A stretch of 64,000 nucleotides of DNA from CAG-698 sp964385755. GTDB lineage: Bacteria; Bacillota_I; Bacilli_A; ML615J-28; CAG-698. Below the pieces are notes generated by a model. The model had not been told where the DNA came from, did no database searches, and was given only the letters and a program-made list of their open reading frames with translations. The first letter of the stretch is position 1; each line of letters opens with the position of its first letter. The stretch spans positions 231,401-295,400 of the forward strand of contig CAYLPZ010000001.1 of the NCBI GenBank assembly GCA_964385755.1, given 5' to 3'. A program made the translations under genes and the position numbers. Shown here in pieces: positions 7,704 to 15,498 of this stretch.

Positions 7704-8957
7704 TTATTTATTTTGATATTTATTTCTTTTCTCAAAGAATTGCTCAATTTCATCAACTTCTTTAATTATATCTTTGCTTAAGTTAATGCATCCATCTTTT
7801 GTAATTAAAACATCATCTTCGATGCGCACACCTATTTTTTCTTCAGGTATGTATAATCCTGGTTCAACTGTTAAACACATATTTTCTTCGATACCATTTT
7901 CATAGAAACATGGATCATGTGTATCTAATCCTATTGTGTGACCAATAGAGTGGAAATAATACTTAATGATATCTTCATCTTTTTGGATCAATCCAATTTT
8001 CTTAGCATTCTCAATTAAACATTTTTTTGCAAATTCATTGTATTGCAATTTTGAGATACCAGGTTTCAAAAACTCAATACATTTTTTGTTAACATCTAAT
8101 ACTGCTTCATATACTTCTCTTTGTCTTGGTGTAAATTTACCGTTAACAGGAAATGTACGTGTAATATCACTAATATAATAATCAGTTTCAGTACCTAAAT
8201 CAAAAAGCACAAGTTCATTATCATTTAAGATGCAGTTATTTTGTGAATAATGAAGAGTAGTTGCATTAATTCCACCTGCTGCAATCGTCTTAAATGAATG
8301 AATACGTTGACCATTGTTTTTAATTACATAGTCGTAATTACTTTCTAATTGATATTCATAAATACCACTTCTGGAATTTTCCATTAATGCTTCTATTCCT
8401 ATTTTTGTAACATCAATTGCTTGTTTGATTAATTCGACTTCCTCTTCAGTTTTTATCGCTCTTAAACCAACTATTATTTTGTAACAGTCAACTACTTCGC
8501 ACTTAGGAAATTTATCACTGATTTCCTTTGAAAAAATAGTATTATGATTATATTTAAACTGCTTATCAAATTCTTTATTTAAATATAGTGTATCAACTTC
8601 ACTTGCTAATTTTTCCAACATTTCTTGATATTTTTCAGTAAAAATAATATTATCTATACCTGAAATTGAAGAAGCTTCTTTTGGATAAAGTTTAGCACCA
8701 ACCCATTTAATAGCAATTGGGTCATTTTCATCAATTACCAAATATTCTTTTATTTCACCATTTTTCTTTTGTAATAAAAATACTACATCAGCTTGATTAA
8801 TACCTGTTAAATAGTAAAAGTTTTTATCACAATCAAAATCATAACCTTCATCACCTGACTGACAATAAACTGTTCCAGATGATAAAACTGTTAATGAATT
8901 ATCTTTTATTTTTTCTTGATAGTTTTTTCTGTTTCGAATATAAAATTCTTTTTTCAT
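7704..8957 (-). CDS. pepP: Xaa-Pro aminopeptidase (M24B)
   Basis: The 417-residue cytosolic peptidase removes N-terminal residues preceding proline. The N-terminal aminopeptidase-P domain is followed by the pita-bread catalytic domain. The five dinuclear-metal ligands are visible: two Asp in LVLFDLGTETDYYISDITRTF, His in HSIGHTIGLDTHD, Glu in LTVEPGLY and Glu in GVRIEDDVLI. The length matches bacterial PepP. It starts 8 bp after the phosphoglucomutase gene and ends at a strong terminator, so it is the last gene of a CDF-pgm-pepP operon. Nothing unusual is seen. Confidence 0.93.
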   Translation of the reverse strand: MKKEFYIRNRKNYQEKIKDNSLTVLSSGTVYCQSGDEGYDFDCDKNFYYLTGINQADVVFLLQKKNGEIKEYLVIDENDPIAIKWVGAKLYPKEASSISGIDNIIFTEKYQEMLEKLASEVDTLYLNKEFDKQFKYNHNTIFSKEISDKFPKCEVVDCYKIIVGLRAIKTEEEVELIKQAIDVTKIGIEALMENSRSGIYEYQLESNYDYVIKNNGQRIHSFKTIAAGGINATTLHYSQNNCILNDNELVLFDLGTETDYYISDITRTFPVNGKFTPRQREVYEAVLDVNKKCIEFLKPGISKLQYNEFAKKCLIENAKKIGLIQKDEDIIKYYFHSIGHTIGLDTHDPCFYENGIEENMCLTVEPGLYIPEEKIGVRIEDDVLITKDGCINLSKDIIKEVDEIEQFFEKRNKYQNK

Positions 8958-8965
8958 AATGTTAC

Positions 8966-10666
8966 CTACTTAACGGAATTTACAATTTCCATTACCTTAT
9001 CCTTAATTTCTTTATTTCTTATTATAGCTTTTTCTTTTGTCTCTTTACGAACTGATAAATATACTTTCATCTTTGGTTCTGTTCCGCTTGGTCTTAAAAC
9101 GAAGAATGACCCATCACTTAAGAAATATTTAATAACATTTGATTTTGGTAGCAATAATTTGCTTGTATTATTTTCTTTATAATCATAACGAATGCTTTCT
9201 TCATAATCTTCAATGGCATCAATTTCAAAATCAATAATATTCTTAAGTTTTCTAAAGTGATTTAAAATACGTCCAATTTTTTCTTGTCCATCTTTTCCTT
9301 CTAAACCAATATTTACTAAATCATCTAAATAATAACCGTATTCATCATAAATGTTATTTAATACCTCTACCAAGTCTTTTCCTTGATTTTTATAAAAACA
9401 TGCCATTTCAGAACATAATAATAAAGCTTGTAAAGAATCTTTATCGCGAACAAAATCTTTAATTACATAACCATAAGATTCTTCATATCCAAAGAAGAAC
9501 ATCTTGTCATCACTACTTTCTAGTTTTTTAGCTTGTTCACCAATGTATTTAAAACCAGTAAGTGTTGAATAATGCTCAAAACCATATTTTTCACCAATTA
9601 CAACTCCAAGTGGCGAAGTAACGATTGTATTAAAGATAACACCTTTTTTATTTACTTTTCGATATTTTGCTAAATATTCGATTAAAAGTGCACCAGTTTG
9701 ATTGCCTGTAAGTAAAACATATTCTCCATTATGCTTTACAGCCAAACCTACTCTATCAGCATCTGGATCAGTTGCAATGCAAATGTCCGCATCATTTTCC
9801 TTAGCGTATTTTATTGCTAAATCAAAAGCACGTTTATCTTCTGGATTAGGTAAAATTAGCGTAGAAAAGTTTGGATCCGGTACCATTTGTTCTTTTGTTA
9901 GAACATATTTATAACCCATTTCTTCTAATAATCTTGGACCTAAGTATGTACTTGTACCATGCAATGAAGTAAAGCATACTTTGAAGTTATCTTTACAAGT
10001 ATCATTATTTACGACAATCGATTTAACATTCTTTAGATATTCACAATCAATATCATCATCAAGCCAAACAATCATTTTCTTAGATTCTAATTCTTCAAAA
10101 CTTTCAAGAACCATAGTAAGTGGATCAGGGCTATTAGCGATATAATTAATTACTTTATCAGCAAGTTCAGGAACTAATTGACATCCATCACAATCGTAAA
10201 TTTTATAACCATTATATTTTGGTGGATTGTGACTTGCGGTAACGACAATTCCACCAGTTGCTTTTAAGTGTCTAATAGCAAAACTTAACTCTGGTGTAGG
10301 TGTAATTTTCTTAAATAAATAAGTTTTTATACCAAATTTTGCTAATACTCTTGCACTCTCTTTAGCAAAATCAATTGACTTATGACGACAATCATATGCA
10401 ATAACTACACTTGGATTTTCATCATTTTCTAAAAGATATTTAGCATAACCATAATTAGCCTTACGTAAAGTATAAATATTCATACGATTTGTACCTACTC
10501 CAATAACCCCACGCATTCCACCAGTTCCAAATTCTAAATCTTTATAAAATGCATCAATTAGTTCACTATCAGATAGCGTTTCAAGTTCTTTTTTTAATTC
10601 ATCTTGTAATTGTGCATTTTTCCACTTTTCAACTGTCAATAAAACTTGTTTATCTAGTTTTTCCAT
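8966..10666 (-). CDS. pgcA: Alpha-phosphoglucomutase / phosphomannomutase
   Basis: The 566-residue alpha-D-phosphohexomutase has all four signatures: the catalytic phosphoserine loop VTASHNPPKYNGYK, the Mg-binding loop ATDPDADRVG, the sugar-binding loop FGYEESYGY and the phosphate-binding loop LRPSGTEPKMK. It interconverts glucose-1-phosphate and glucose-6-phosphate for glycogen, UDP-glucose and cell-envelope glycolipid synthesis. The length matches Bacillus PgcA. It abuts the cation-efflux gene with no intergenic space and is followed within 8 bp by pepP. The gene symbol is by family resemblance; PgcA-type enzymes can also act on mannose phosphates. Confidence 0.93.
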   Translation of the reverse strand: MEKLDKQVLLTVEKWKNAQLQDELKKELETLSDSELIDAFYKDLEFGTGGMRGVIGVGTNRMNIYTLRKANYGYAKYLLENDENPSVVIAYDCRHKSIDFAKESARVLAKFGIKTYLFKKITPTPELSFAIRHLKATGGIVVTASHNPPKYNGYKIYDCDGCQLVPELADKVINYIANSPDPLTMVLESFEELESKKMIVWLDDDIDCEYLKNVKSIVVNNDTCKDNFKVCFTSLHGTSTYLGPRLLEEMGYKYVLTKEQMVPDPNFSTLILPNPEDKRAFDLAIKYAKENDADICIATDPDADRVGLAVKHNGEYVLLTGNQTGALLIEYLAKYRKVNKKGVIFNTIVTSPLGVVIGEKYGFEHYSTLTGFKYIGEQAKKLESSDDKMFFFGYEESYGYVIKDFVRDKDSLQALLLCSEMACFYKNQGKDLVEVLNNIYDEYGYYLDDLVNIGLEGKDGQEKIGRILNHFRKLKNIIDFEIDAIEDYEESIRYDYKENNTSKLLLPKSNVIKYFLSDGSFFVLRPSGTEPKMKVYLSVRKETKEKAIIRNKEIKDKVMEIVNSVK

Positions 10667-11878
10667 TTATATCTCCTTTACATAATCTATATCAAATGTT
10701 ATTACCACAAATAAAGAATTATCTTTTTCTTTTACTCTTCTTGTTATTTCTTCTTCGATTACTTTCTTTTGTGAATTGTATTTTGAGGGAAGAAGAACAT
10801 CAAAGATTAAATTTGTATGTGTTTGCCCCTTTACAATTCGAAAATCATGAAAATGAATTGATGAATCTATTTCATTTATTATATTATCAATTAGTTCTCG
10901 ATATTTCTTAACATCTTCATCATATAAATCAACAGGGTCCATATGAATAACAAGAAAGATACCGAATTTTTCAAAACAATCCCTTTCAATATTATCAACT
11001 ATATCATGACTAATATTAATAGACACTGTACTATCAACCTCAACATGCATACTAGCAAAAATTTTCTTTGGACCATAAGAATGTACGATTAAGTCATGTA
11101 CACCTAAAACACCTTCATAACTAGTTACAAAATCACTAATACTTTGTGCAAGTTCTTTTGATACTGCTTCTCCAAGTAATGGAGAAGTTGTTTCTTTGAC
11201 TAATTTCACACCACTAATAATAATCATAATTGAAACAATTATACCCATAATGCCATCAATAAATGAGTTAGGGTAAATAATGCTTATGATTAAAGATATT
11301 ATGATTGCACCAGTACTCAAACAGTCATTAATACTATCTTGAAAAGTTGCAAGAAGGGTATCAGATGATATTAGTTTACCGTATTTTTTGTATACTCTTG
11401 CTTGTAAGAGTTTAACTAGAATTGATCCAACTAAGATTACAAGAGAAATAATTGCAAATGTTTTTTCATAAACTACAACTTCACTTGAAATCAATTTTTC
11501 TACAGATGATTTAAATAAAAGTATACCAATTACTAAAATTAATACTGAAACAATAAGACCAGTAACATATTCCATCCTTTCATGTCCGAATGGGTGATCT
11601 TCATCTTCTGGCTGACTAGCAAGTTTAAAGCCGACTAATGTCACGATGCTACTACCTGCATCAGCTAAATTATTGATTCCATCAGCAAGTACTGAAATAG
11701 TACTTGTTACTAAGCCAATAATTATTTTACAAATGCTAATTAACATATTTGTAAAAATACCAAAACCACCACAAACCATTCCTACTTTTAGTCTTACTTT
11801 TTCATCTTCGTAATTATCACTTTTAATAAAAAGTTTATTTAATAAATCTCTTTTAATTTTTGTATTTTTATTTTTCAT
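10667..11878 (-). CDS. Cation diffusion facilitator (CDF) transporter
   Basis: The 403-residue protein has an N-terminal charged region (1-32) and about six TM helices. The metal site in TM2 is recognisable (ISVLADGINNLADAGSSIVT) and in TM5 (TFQDSINDCLSTGAI), along with the HPFGHERMEY motif of the Zn/Fe/Mn efflux family. A cytoplasmic ferredoxin-like CTD follows (VHDLIVHSYGPKKIFASMHV). It exports divalent metal by proton antiport. No SD precedes the ATG; the extended -10 promoter at 11887-11892 would start transcription about two bases before it, so the mRNA may be nearly leaderless. It is the first gene of the operon with pgcA and pepP. Confidence 0.9.
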   Translation of the reverse strand: MKNKNTKIKRDLLNKLFIKSDNYEDEKVRLKVGMVCGGFGIFTNMLISICKIIIGLVTSTISVLADGINNLADAGSSIVTLVGFKLASQPEDEDHPFGHERMEYVTGLIVSVLILVIGILLFKSSVEKLISSEVVVYEKTFAIISLVILVGSILVKLLQARVYKKYGKLISSDTLLATFQDSINDCLSTGAIIISLIISIIYPNSFIDGIMGIIVSIMIIISGVKLVKETTSPLLGEAVSKELAQSISDFVTSYEGVLGVHDLIVHSYGPKKIFASMHVEVDSTVSINISHDIVDNIERDCFEKFGIFLVIHMDPVDLYDEDVKKYRELIDNIINEIDSSIHFHDFRIVKGQTHTNLIFDVLLPSKYNSQKKVIEEEITRRVKEKDNSLFVVITFDIDYVKEI

Positions 11879-11886
11879 ATATATTA

Positions 11887-11895
11887 ATTATACCA
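11887..11895 (-). promoter_or_regulatory. Extended -10 promoter of the CDF operon
   Basis: TGG-TATAAT on the minus strand (TATAAT at 11892-11887) lies 9 bases before the ATG at 11878, which puts the predicted start site at about 11880. The -35 is poor (TTTTTA). Confidence 0.5.
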
Positions 11896-11912
11896 TATTT
11901 TAAAAGAAAATA

Positions 11913-11933
11913 AAAAGGGTTAACCCCTCTTTA
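11913..11933 (-). terminator. Weak terminator after cotJC
   Basis: On the minus strand AAAGAGGGG-TTAA-CCCTTTTT forms a short, bulged hairpin followed by T-rich sequence. It is the only candidate 3' end for the cotJ pair. Confidence 0.4.
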
Positions 11934-11947
11934 TTAAATTTCTTATT

Positions 11948-12517
11948 TTAGTTTTGTAAATCTTTATTATTACTTTCTTCATATGATTTACATAAGGCTT
12001 CAAAAAGTGCAAAGTGAACTATTTCACGTTCACGTAAATATATTAATACATCAATAACATCTTGATCATTTGTTAAATCCATTAAGTGTTCATAAACAGC
12101 CTTAGCCTTTTTTTCTGCTGCCATATCTTCATATAAATTTGCTATAGTACTTCCAACAGAGCCAAATGTAGCTTGGAAAGGTACACCATTATTATCTGTA
12201 GGATAGTGATCAAAACCTCTTTGAGCATATTGTCCATCTAGTCCCGCTGCTTTCATTTCTTCGATTGTTGCACCTCTTGTTAGATCACAAATCATTGCGT
12301 TTATCATTTCTACATGTCCTAGTTCTTCGGTAGCAATATCCATTAATAATGCTTTACCTCTATCATCGGGCATTGTAAAACTTTGGTTAAAGTAACGAAG
12401 AGCAGCTTCTAACTCTCCATCTGGTCCACCATATTGAGTAACTAAACATTTTGCCATTTTTAAATCTTTTTTCTTAATATTAACAGGAAACAAAAGCATT
12501 TTTTGATAATTAAACAT
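11948..12517 (-). CDS. cotJC: Spore coat protein CotJC (manganese-catalase-like)
   Basis: The 189-residue protein has the CotJC/Mn-catalase ferritin-like fold. Metal-ligand helices include ATEELGHVEMINAMI and REREIVHFALFEAL, and the conserved segment QYGGPDGELEAALRYFNQ is present. CotJC is laid down in the inner spore coat and may scavenge peroxide. It overlaps the upstream CotJA/JB-like gene by one base (TAATG) with GGGGTGA as SD, reproducing the cotJ operon order A-B-C. In Bacillus subtilis this operon is made in the mother cell under SigE. Confidence 0.93.
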   Translation of the reverse strand: MFNYQKMLLFPVNIKKKDLKMAKCLVTQYGGPDGELEAALRYFNQSFTMPDDRGKALLMDIATEELGHVEMINAMICDLTRGATIEEMKAAGLDGQYAQRGFDHYPTDNNGVPFQATFGSVGSTIANLYEDMAAEKKAKAVYEHLMDLTNDQDVIDVLIYLREREIVHFALFEALCKSYEESNNKDLQN

Positions 12518-12903
12518 TATTTATCACCCCAAGGAAATGGTTTTGAGCTCCAAGGAAATGGGTTTTCATTAATTTCCATTGCATTCAGTGAAAATGGTGA
12601 ATATTTCTTGTTATAGATTTCTTCAGTTTCTTTGAGCTTTTTATGATATTTTTCACGAACCATTATAGCCTGTTCATCATTAGGATAAATATCTAAATAT
12701 AATGACAAATCATGGCAAGCAAGTTTATATTCTTGTATCTTTAGCATCAATTTTTGTCTTTCATTTAAACCTTTTAAAGTAACTTTTGTATAACCTTTAT
12801 AAGGTTTATATAATGTTTTAAAAATTGTTCCAACTTTTATAGCTTCACTGCTATCAAATAAATTAGTATTTTCGTTTTTCTCATATGAGTTACTATTATT
12901 CAT
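12517..12903 (-). CDS. cotJB: CotJA-CotJB fusion spore coat protein
   Basis: The 128-residue protein combines two normally separate coat proteins. Residues ~18-40 (SSEAIKVGTIFKTLYKPYKG) match the short CotJA motif. Residues ~44-128 match CotJB: NERQKLMLKIQEYKLACHDL, LYLDIYPNDEQAI, a KKYSPF motif and a Trp/Pro-rich end (NPFPWSSKPFPWGDK). In most spore formers cotJA and cotJB are separate genes next to cotJC; here one ORF feeds straight into cotJC. The ATG has TGGAGG upstream. The presence of cotJ genes is good evidence of sporulation capacity, or a recent loss of it. Confidence 0.82.
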   Translation of the reverse strand: MNNSNSYEKNENTNLFDSSEAIKVGTIFKTLYKPYKGYTKVTLKGLNERQKLMLKIQEYKLACHDLSLYLDIYPNDEQAIMVREKYHKKLKETEEIYNKKYSPFSLNAMEINENPFPWSSKPFPWGDK

Positions 12904-12920
12904 TTTTATTCCTCCATTTT

Positions 12921-12950
12921 AATATATGATAATATTACAAACTTAAAATG
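12921..12950 (-). promoter_or_regulatory. Possible SigE-like promoter of cotJ
   Basis: On the minus strand CATATATT (12928-12921) matches 7 of 8 positions of the SigE -10 consensus CATACANT. CATTTTA lies 15 bp upstream as a poor -35. It is in the right place for a mother-cell promoter, but the match is partial and the region is AT-rich. Confidence 0.3.
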
Positions 12951-13130
12951 GGCAAAACGAAAAAGAACAGTTTATAGATTAACTAAATTTGTCAAACATC
13001 ACTATAATCAAAATAGTTATTTTCATTTTCTTTCTTTTTGAGATAATCTGTCTATTAATTTATTCAAATGCACCTTACAATTTATACTTATTTACTATTA
13101 TATGTTAAAAAAAATTATCTACAAATCTAA

Positions 13131-13166
13131 CACAATAAAAAGAACTTAGAAGTAAATCTAAGTTCT
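13131..13166 (-). terminator. Terminator of the SPFH gene
   Basis: AGAACTTAGA (13141-13150) pairs perfectly with TCTAAGTTCT (13157-13166), with a T-rich tail on the minus strand. Confidence 0.88.
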
Positions 13167-13182
13167 GTTTTATTCTAAAATC

Positions 13183-14322
13183 TTAATTTTTAGGAACTAA
13201 AATATCTAAAGCATCACTGCCACTAACAACTTCTGGTAATACACCATTCCATGTTGCTAGGTATGCTAAATATTTAACATATCCATAAACAATATTCTCA
13301 AAATCTTCTTTTGTATGAGCATCATCATATGTTATAGTGTACTTAGTACTTTCTAGTTCGTATAAAACTTCACCACTAGACACTAGCTCTACTTCTGATT
13401 CAACTTTTGATATAACTTCTTTTCCATCAATTGTTTCAGTTTTTTCGTAAATATATGTTGTTATAATTGGGAATCCAATAGAACGGGCAACCTCAACCAT
13501 CTTCATTGCGGCAGCTTGACCTTCAGCTTCTGCTAAAATCTTTTGTGCTTCAGCATCACCTTTTGCTTTTTCAATTTTTGCCTCAACTTGTAACTTAGCA
13601 ACTTCTAGTTCTTCTTCAGCTTTTGTAATTGCAGCTTCTTTATTTTGTTCCGCAACTACTTTGTCTTCAGCAGCTTTTTCAAACTCATCAGTAAAATCAA
13701 AGTTAGTTAAGTTTACTGCATCAACTTTAGTATAATACTTATCTCCAATTGAATTAGCTATATCTTCAGCAACTTGTGGAGAAATCTTTGAACGATTTTC
13801 AAGTAAACCAATAGCTGTATATTGTGATACAATTGATTTTAATCTATCAGCACATACTTTTTCCATACGACTTTCTAAAGAAGTCATTGAAACATATTCA
13901 AGTAATATCATATCAGCTTTTGTTGGATCAATGCGATACTGAAGTGTTAAACTTACACCAACAGTTTGCGCATCAGATGAAAAACATGTTGTTTCCATGT
14001 CCACTTTTTGAACTGTTGTATCAAAAAAAGTATAATCCTTAGTCATATAAAAATCAAAATATGTTCCCGGTTCTCTAATTGTTTCAATCTTTCCAAGTTT
14101 TTTCACAACAGCTACTTGTCCTGATTCAACTTGATGATATGATTTTGGTACTAACACTAAAAGTACCGCAACTATCAATGTTACCACTAATGCTGGAAAC
14201 TTGAAACTAGATAGTTTTGAGCTTCTTCCCTTGCCAGCAATTCCTGAAAAACCTATGAATGTTACAACACCAAATAGTATTAATAAAAATGTAAATATTA
14301 TTGTTAATATGGTTCTAATCAT
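13183..14322 (-). CDS. SPFH/prohibitin-family membrane protein (HflC-like)
   Basis: The 379-residue protein has two N-terminal TM segments (about 3-26 and 43-60). The SPFH core follows (SYHQVESGQVAVVKKLGKIE, REPGTYFDFY), then a long Ala/Glu/Lys coiled coil (EQNKEAAITKAEEELEVAKL; EKAKGDAEAQKILAEAEGQA) typical of stomatin/prohibitin oligomers. Such proteins form large membrane scaffolds and in bacteria modulate FtsH or organise lipid domains. The C-terminal ~100 residues (KYTITYDDAHTKEDFENIVY...) are less conserved. It is monocistronic, with a clear AAAAGGAG and its own terminator. Confidence 0.88.
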   Translation of the reverse strand: MIRTILTIIFTFLLILFGVVTFIGFSGIAGKGRSSKLSSFKFPALVVTLIVAVLLVLVPKSYHQVESGQVAVVKKLGKIETIREPGTYFDFYMTKDYTFFDTTVQKVDMETTCFSSDAQTVGVSLTLQYRIDPTKADMILLEYVSMTSLESRMEKVCADRLKSIVSQYTAIGLLENRSKISPQVAEDIANSIGDKYYTKVDAVNLTNFDFTDEFEKAAEDKVVAEQNKEAAITKAEEELEVAKLQVEAKIEKAKGDAEAQKILAEAEGQAAAMKMVEVARSIGFPIITTYIYEKTETIDGKEVISKVESEVELVSSGEVLYELESTKYTITYDDAHTKEDFENIVYGYVKYLAYLATWNGVLPEVVSGSDALDILVPKN

Positions 14323-14392
14323 AATAAAATCTCCTTTTGCAATATAATTATACCATAATATTCAAAAATAATAAATATAATTTGCATAGCTT

Positions 14393-14977
14393 CTATACAG
14401 TTTTACGATACATGCCATCTTTTATACAATAAGCATAAATATATCCACTTCCTCTTCTAAAAAAGTAACCTTGTGCATCTTGCTCAGGATATAATTTAAT
14501 GATTTCAACTCTATCAGATGTTACATATGCAATAAAGCTAATATAGTGTTCTTTTGTCATTTGATGTTTTATTGTTACAAAATATTCATTTTCAGCTATT
14601 TCAACATTTATTTTATGAAAATCATCATCTTCATTAATTAAAGCAGGAAGCATGGTAATCCCACAACATACATTAACACTCTCACCAACACTAGTTATTA
14701 TGTTATGACAAATTGGACACACTTTAAAACTAACCTTTTTCATATTCGATGAAACATTATTATTAATAATATTTTCACCATTTAAAAGCTCAATAACACT
14801 AATATCTAGTGCTTTAGCTAGAGGTTCAAGCATAGAGATATCTGGATATCCTTTTCCACACTCCCATTTACTTATTGTTTTATCACTAACACTAAGCACA
14901 TTAGCTAAATCCTCTTGAGTCATTTTCTTATTTATTCTTAACTTTTTTATTAATTGTCCTTGTACATAATTATTCAT
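14393..14977 (-). CDS. XRE-family regulator fused to a desulfoferrodoxin-like domain
   Basis: Residues 1-65 are a Cro/CI helix-turn-helix (QGQLIKKLRINKKMTQEDLA, SDKTISKWECGKGYPD). Residues 84-107 carry CPIC(87-90)-X13-CC(104-105), the desulforedoxin Fe(Cys)4 pattern of desulfoferrodoxin centre I. Residues 118-194 resemble the superoxide-reductase domain, with His138 and His144 in KHQMTKEHYI and Cys184 in YCIKDG. The last His ligand (Cys-x-x-His in SOR) is Asp187, so the catalytic iron site is probably altered. A redox- or superoxide-sensing repressor is a reasonable inference. AAAGGAG precedes the ATG. It is monocistronic and divergent from nothing. Confidence 0.8.
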   Translation of the reverse strand: MNNYVQGQLIKKLRINKKMTQEDLANVLSVSDKTISKWECGKGYPDISMLEPLAKALDISVIELLNGENIINNNVSSNMKKVSFKVCPICHNIITSVGESVNVCCGITMLPALINEDDDFHKINVEIAENEYFVTIKHQMTKEHYISFIAYVTSDRVEIIKLYPEQDAQGYFFRRGSGYIYAYCIKDGMYRKTV

Positions 14978-15059
14978 AATATTTTTCTCCTTTGCAAATT
15001 AATTATATAGCAAAAAAACAAAAAAATGTACCTACGTTAAGTAGAGTACTAGTCTTGTT

Positions 15060-15377
15060 CTAACATAAATTTCTAACATACACTTTACAATCACTAATTG
15101 TTAATTTTTGATTGGTAAGTACTAAAGTTAATAATCCATTTTCATAAGTATAGTTTTTTACGTATTGTATAGTGTTATTACTTTCAATTTGTTTTTGATT
15201 TTCAAAAATAAATAAATGTTTAGAATCACCATCAAAAGCGCTCCTACAACCATTTGCAATAAAATGAAAATCAATATCAAACGAAATTAATAAGTAAATA
15301 TTTCCTTGTTTATACTCTATTTTATCTACTGTTATTTCATATAAATCATAGTTTTTTACAAAATCTTTTAACTGCAT
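15060..15377 (-). CDS. Small protein of unknown function
   Basis: I do not recognise this protein. From ATG at 15377 it has 105 residues with no signal peptide or TM, and it is rich in beta-forming residues (YEITVDKIEYKQGNIYLLIS, LTLVLTNQKLTISDCKVYV). A single Cys-x-Ser-x-Phe-Asp-Gly-Asp segment sits near the middle. A longer frame starts at 15413, but the promoter at 15422-15450 puts the transcript start at about 15415, leaving no leader for that ATG. GAGGAAAG lies before 15377, so the shorter form is preferred. It stands alone between the XRE fusion and the lipoprotein operon. Confidence 0.5.
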   Translation of the reverse strand: MQLKDFVKNYDLYEITVDKIEYKQGNIYLLISFDIDFHFIANGCRSAFDGDSKHLFIFENQKQIESNNTIQYVKNYTYENGLLTLVLTNQKLTISDCKVYVRNLC

Positions 15378-15421
15378 TTGTGTACTTTCCTCTTTATAAT
15401 TTTTAATAAACATATAATGAT

Positions 15422-15450
15422 ATTATATATGAATAATGCTATAAAATCAA
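15422..15450 (-). promoter_or_regulatory. Sigma-A promoter of the small unknown gene
   Basis: TTGATT (15450-15445), a 17-bp spacer and TATAAT (15427-15422) on the minus strand. Confidence 0.65.
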
Positions 15451-15466
15451 TATTCTTATTTTATAC

Positions 15467-15498
15467 ATAAAAAATGACTAGTAATATAACTAGTCATT
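15467..15498 (-). terminator. Terminator of the YwaF-lipoprotein operon
   Basis: AATGACTAGT (15473-15482) and ACTAGTCATT (15489-15498) form a perfect 10-bp stem overlapping the lipoprotein stop codon. A run of six Ts follows on the minus strand. Confidence 0.9.
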
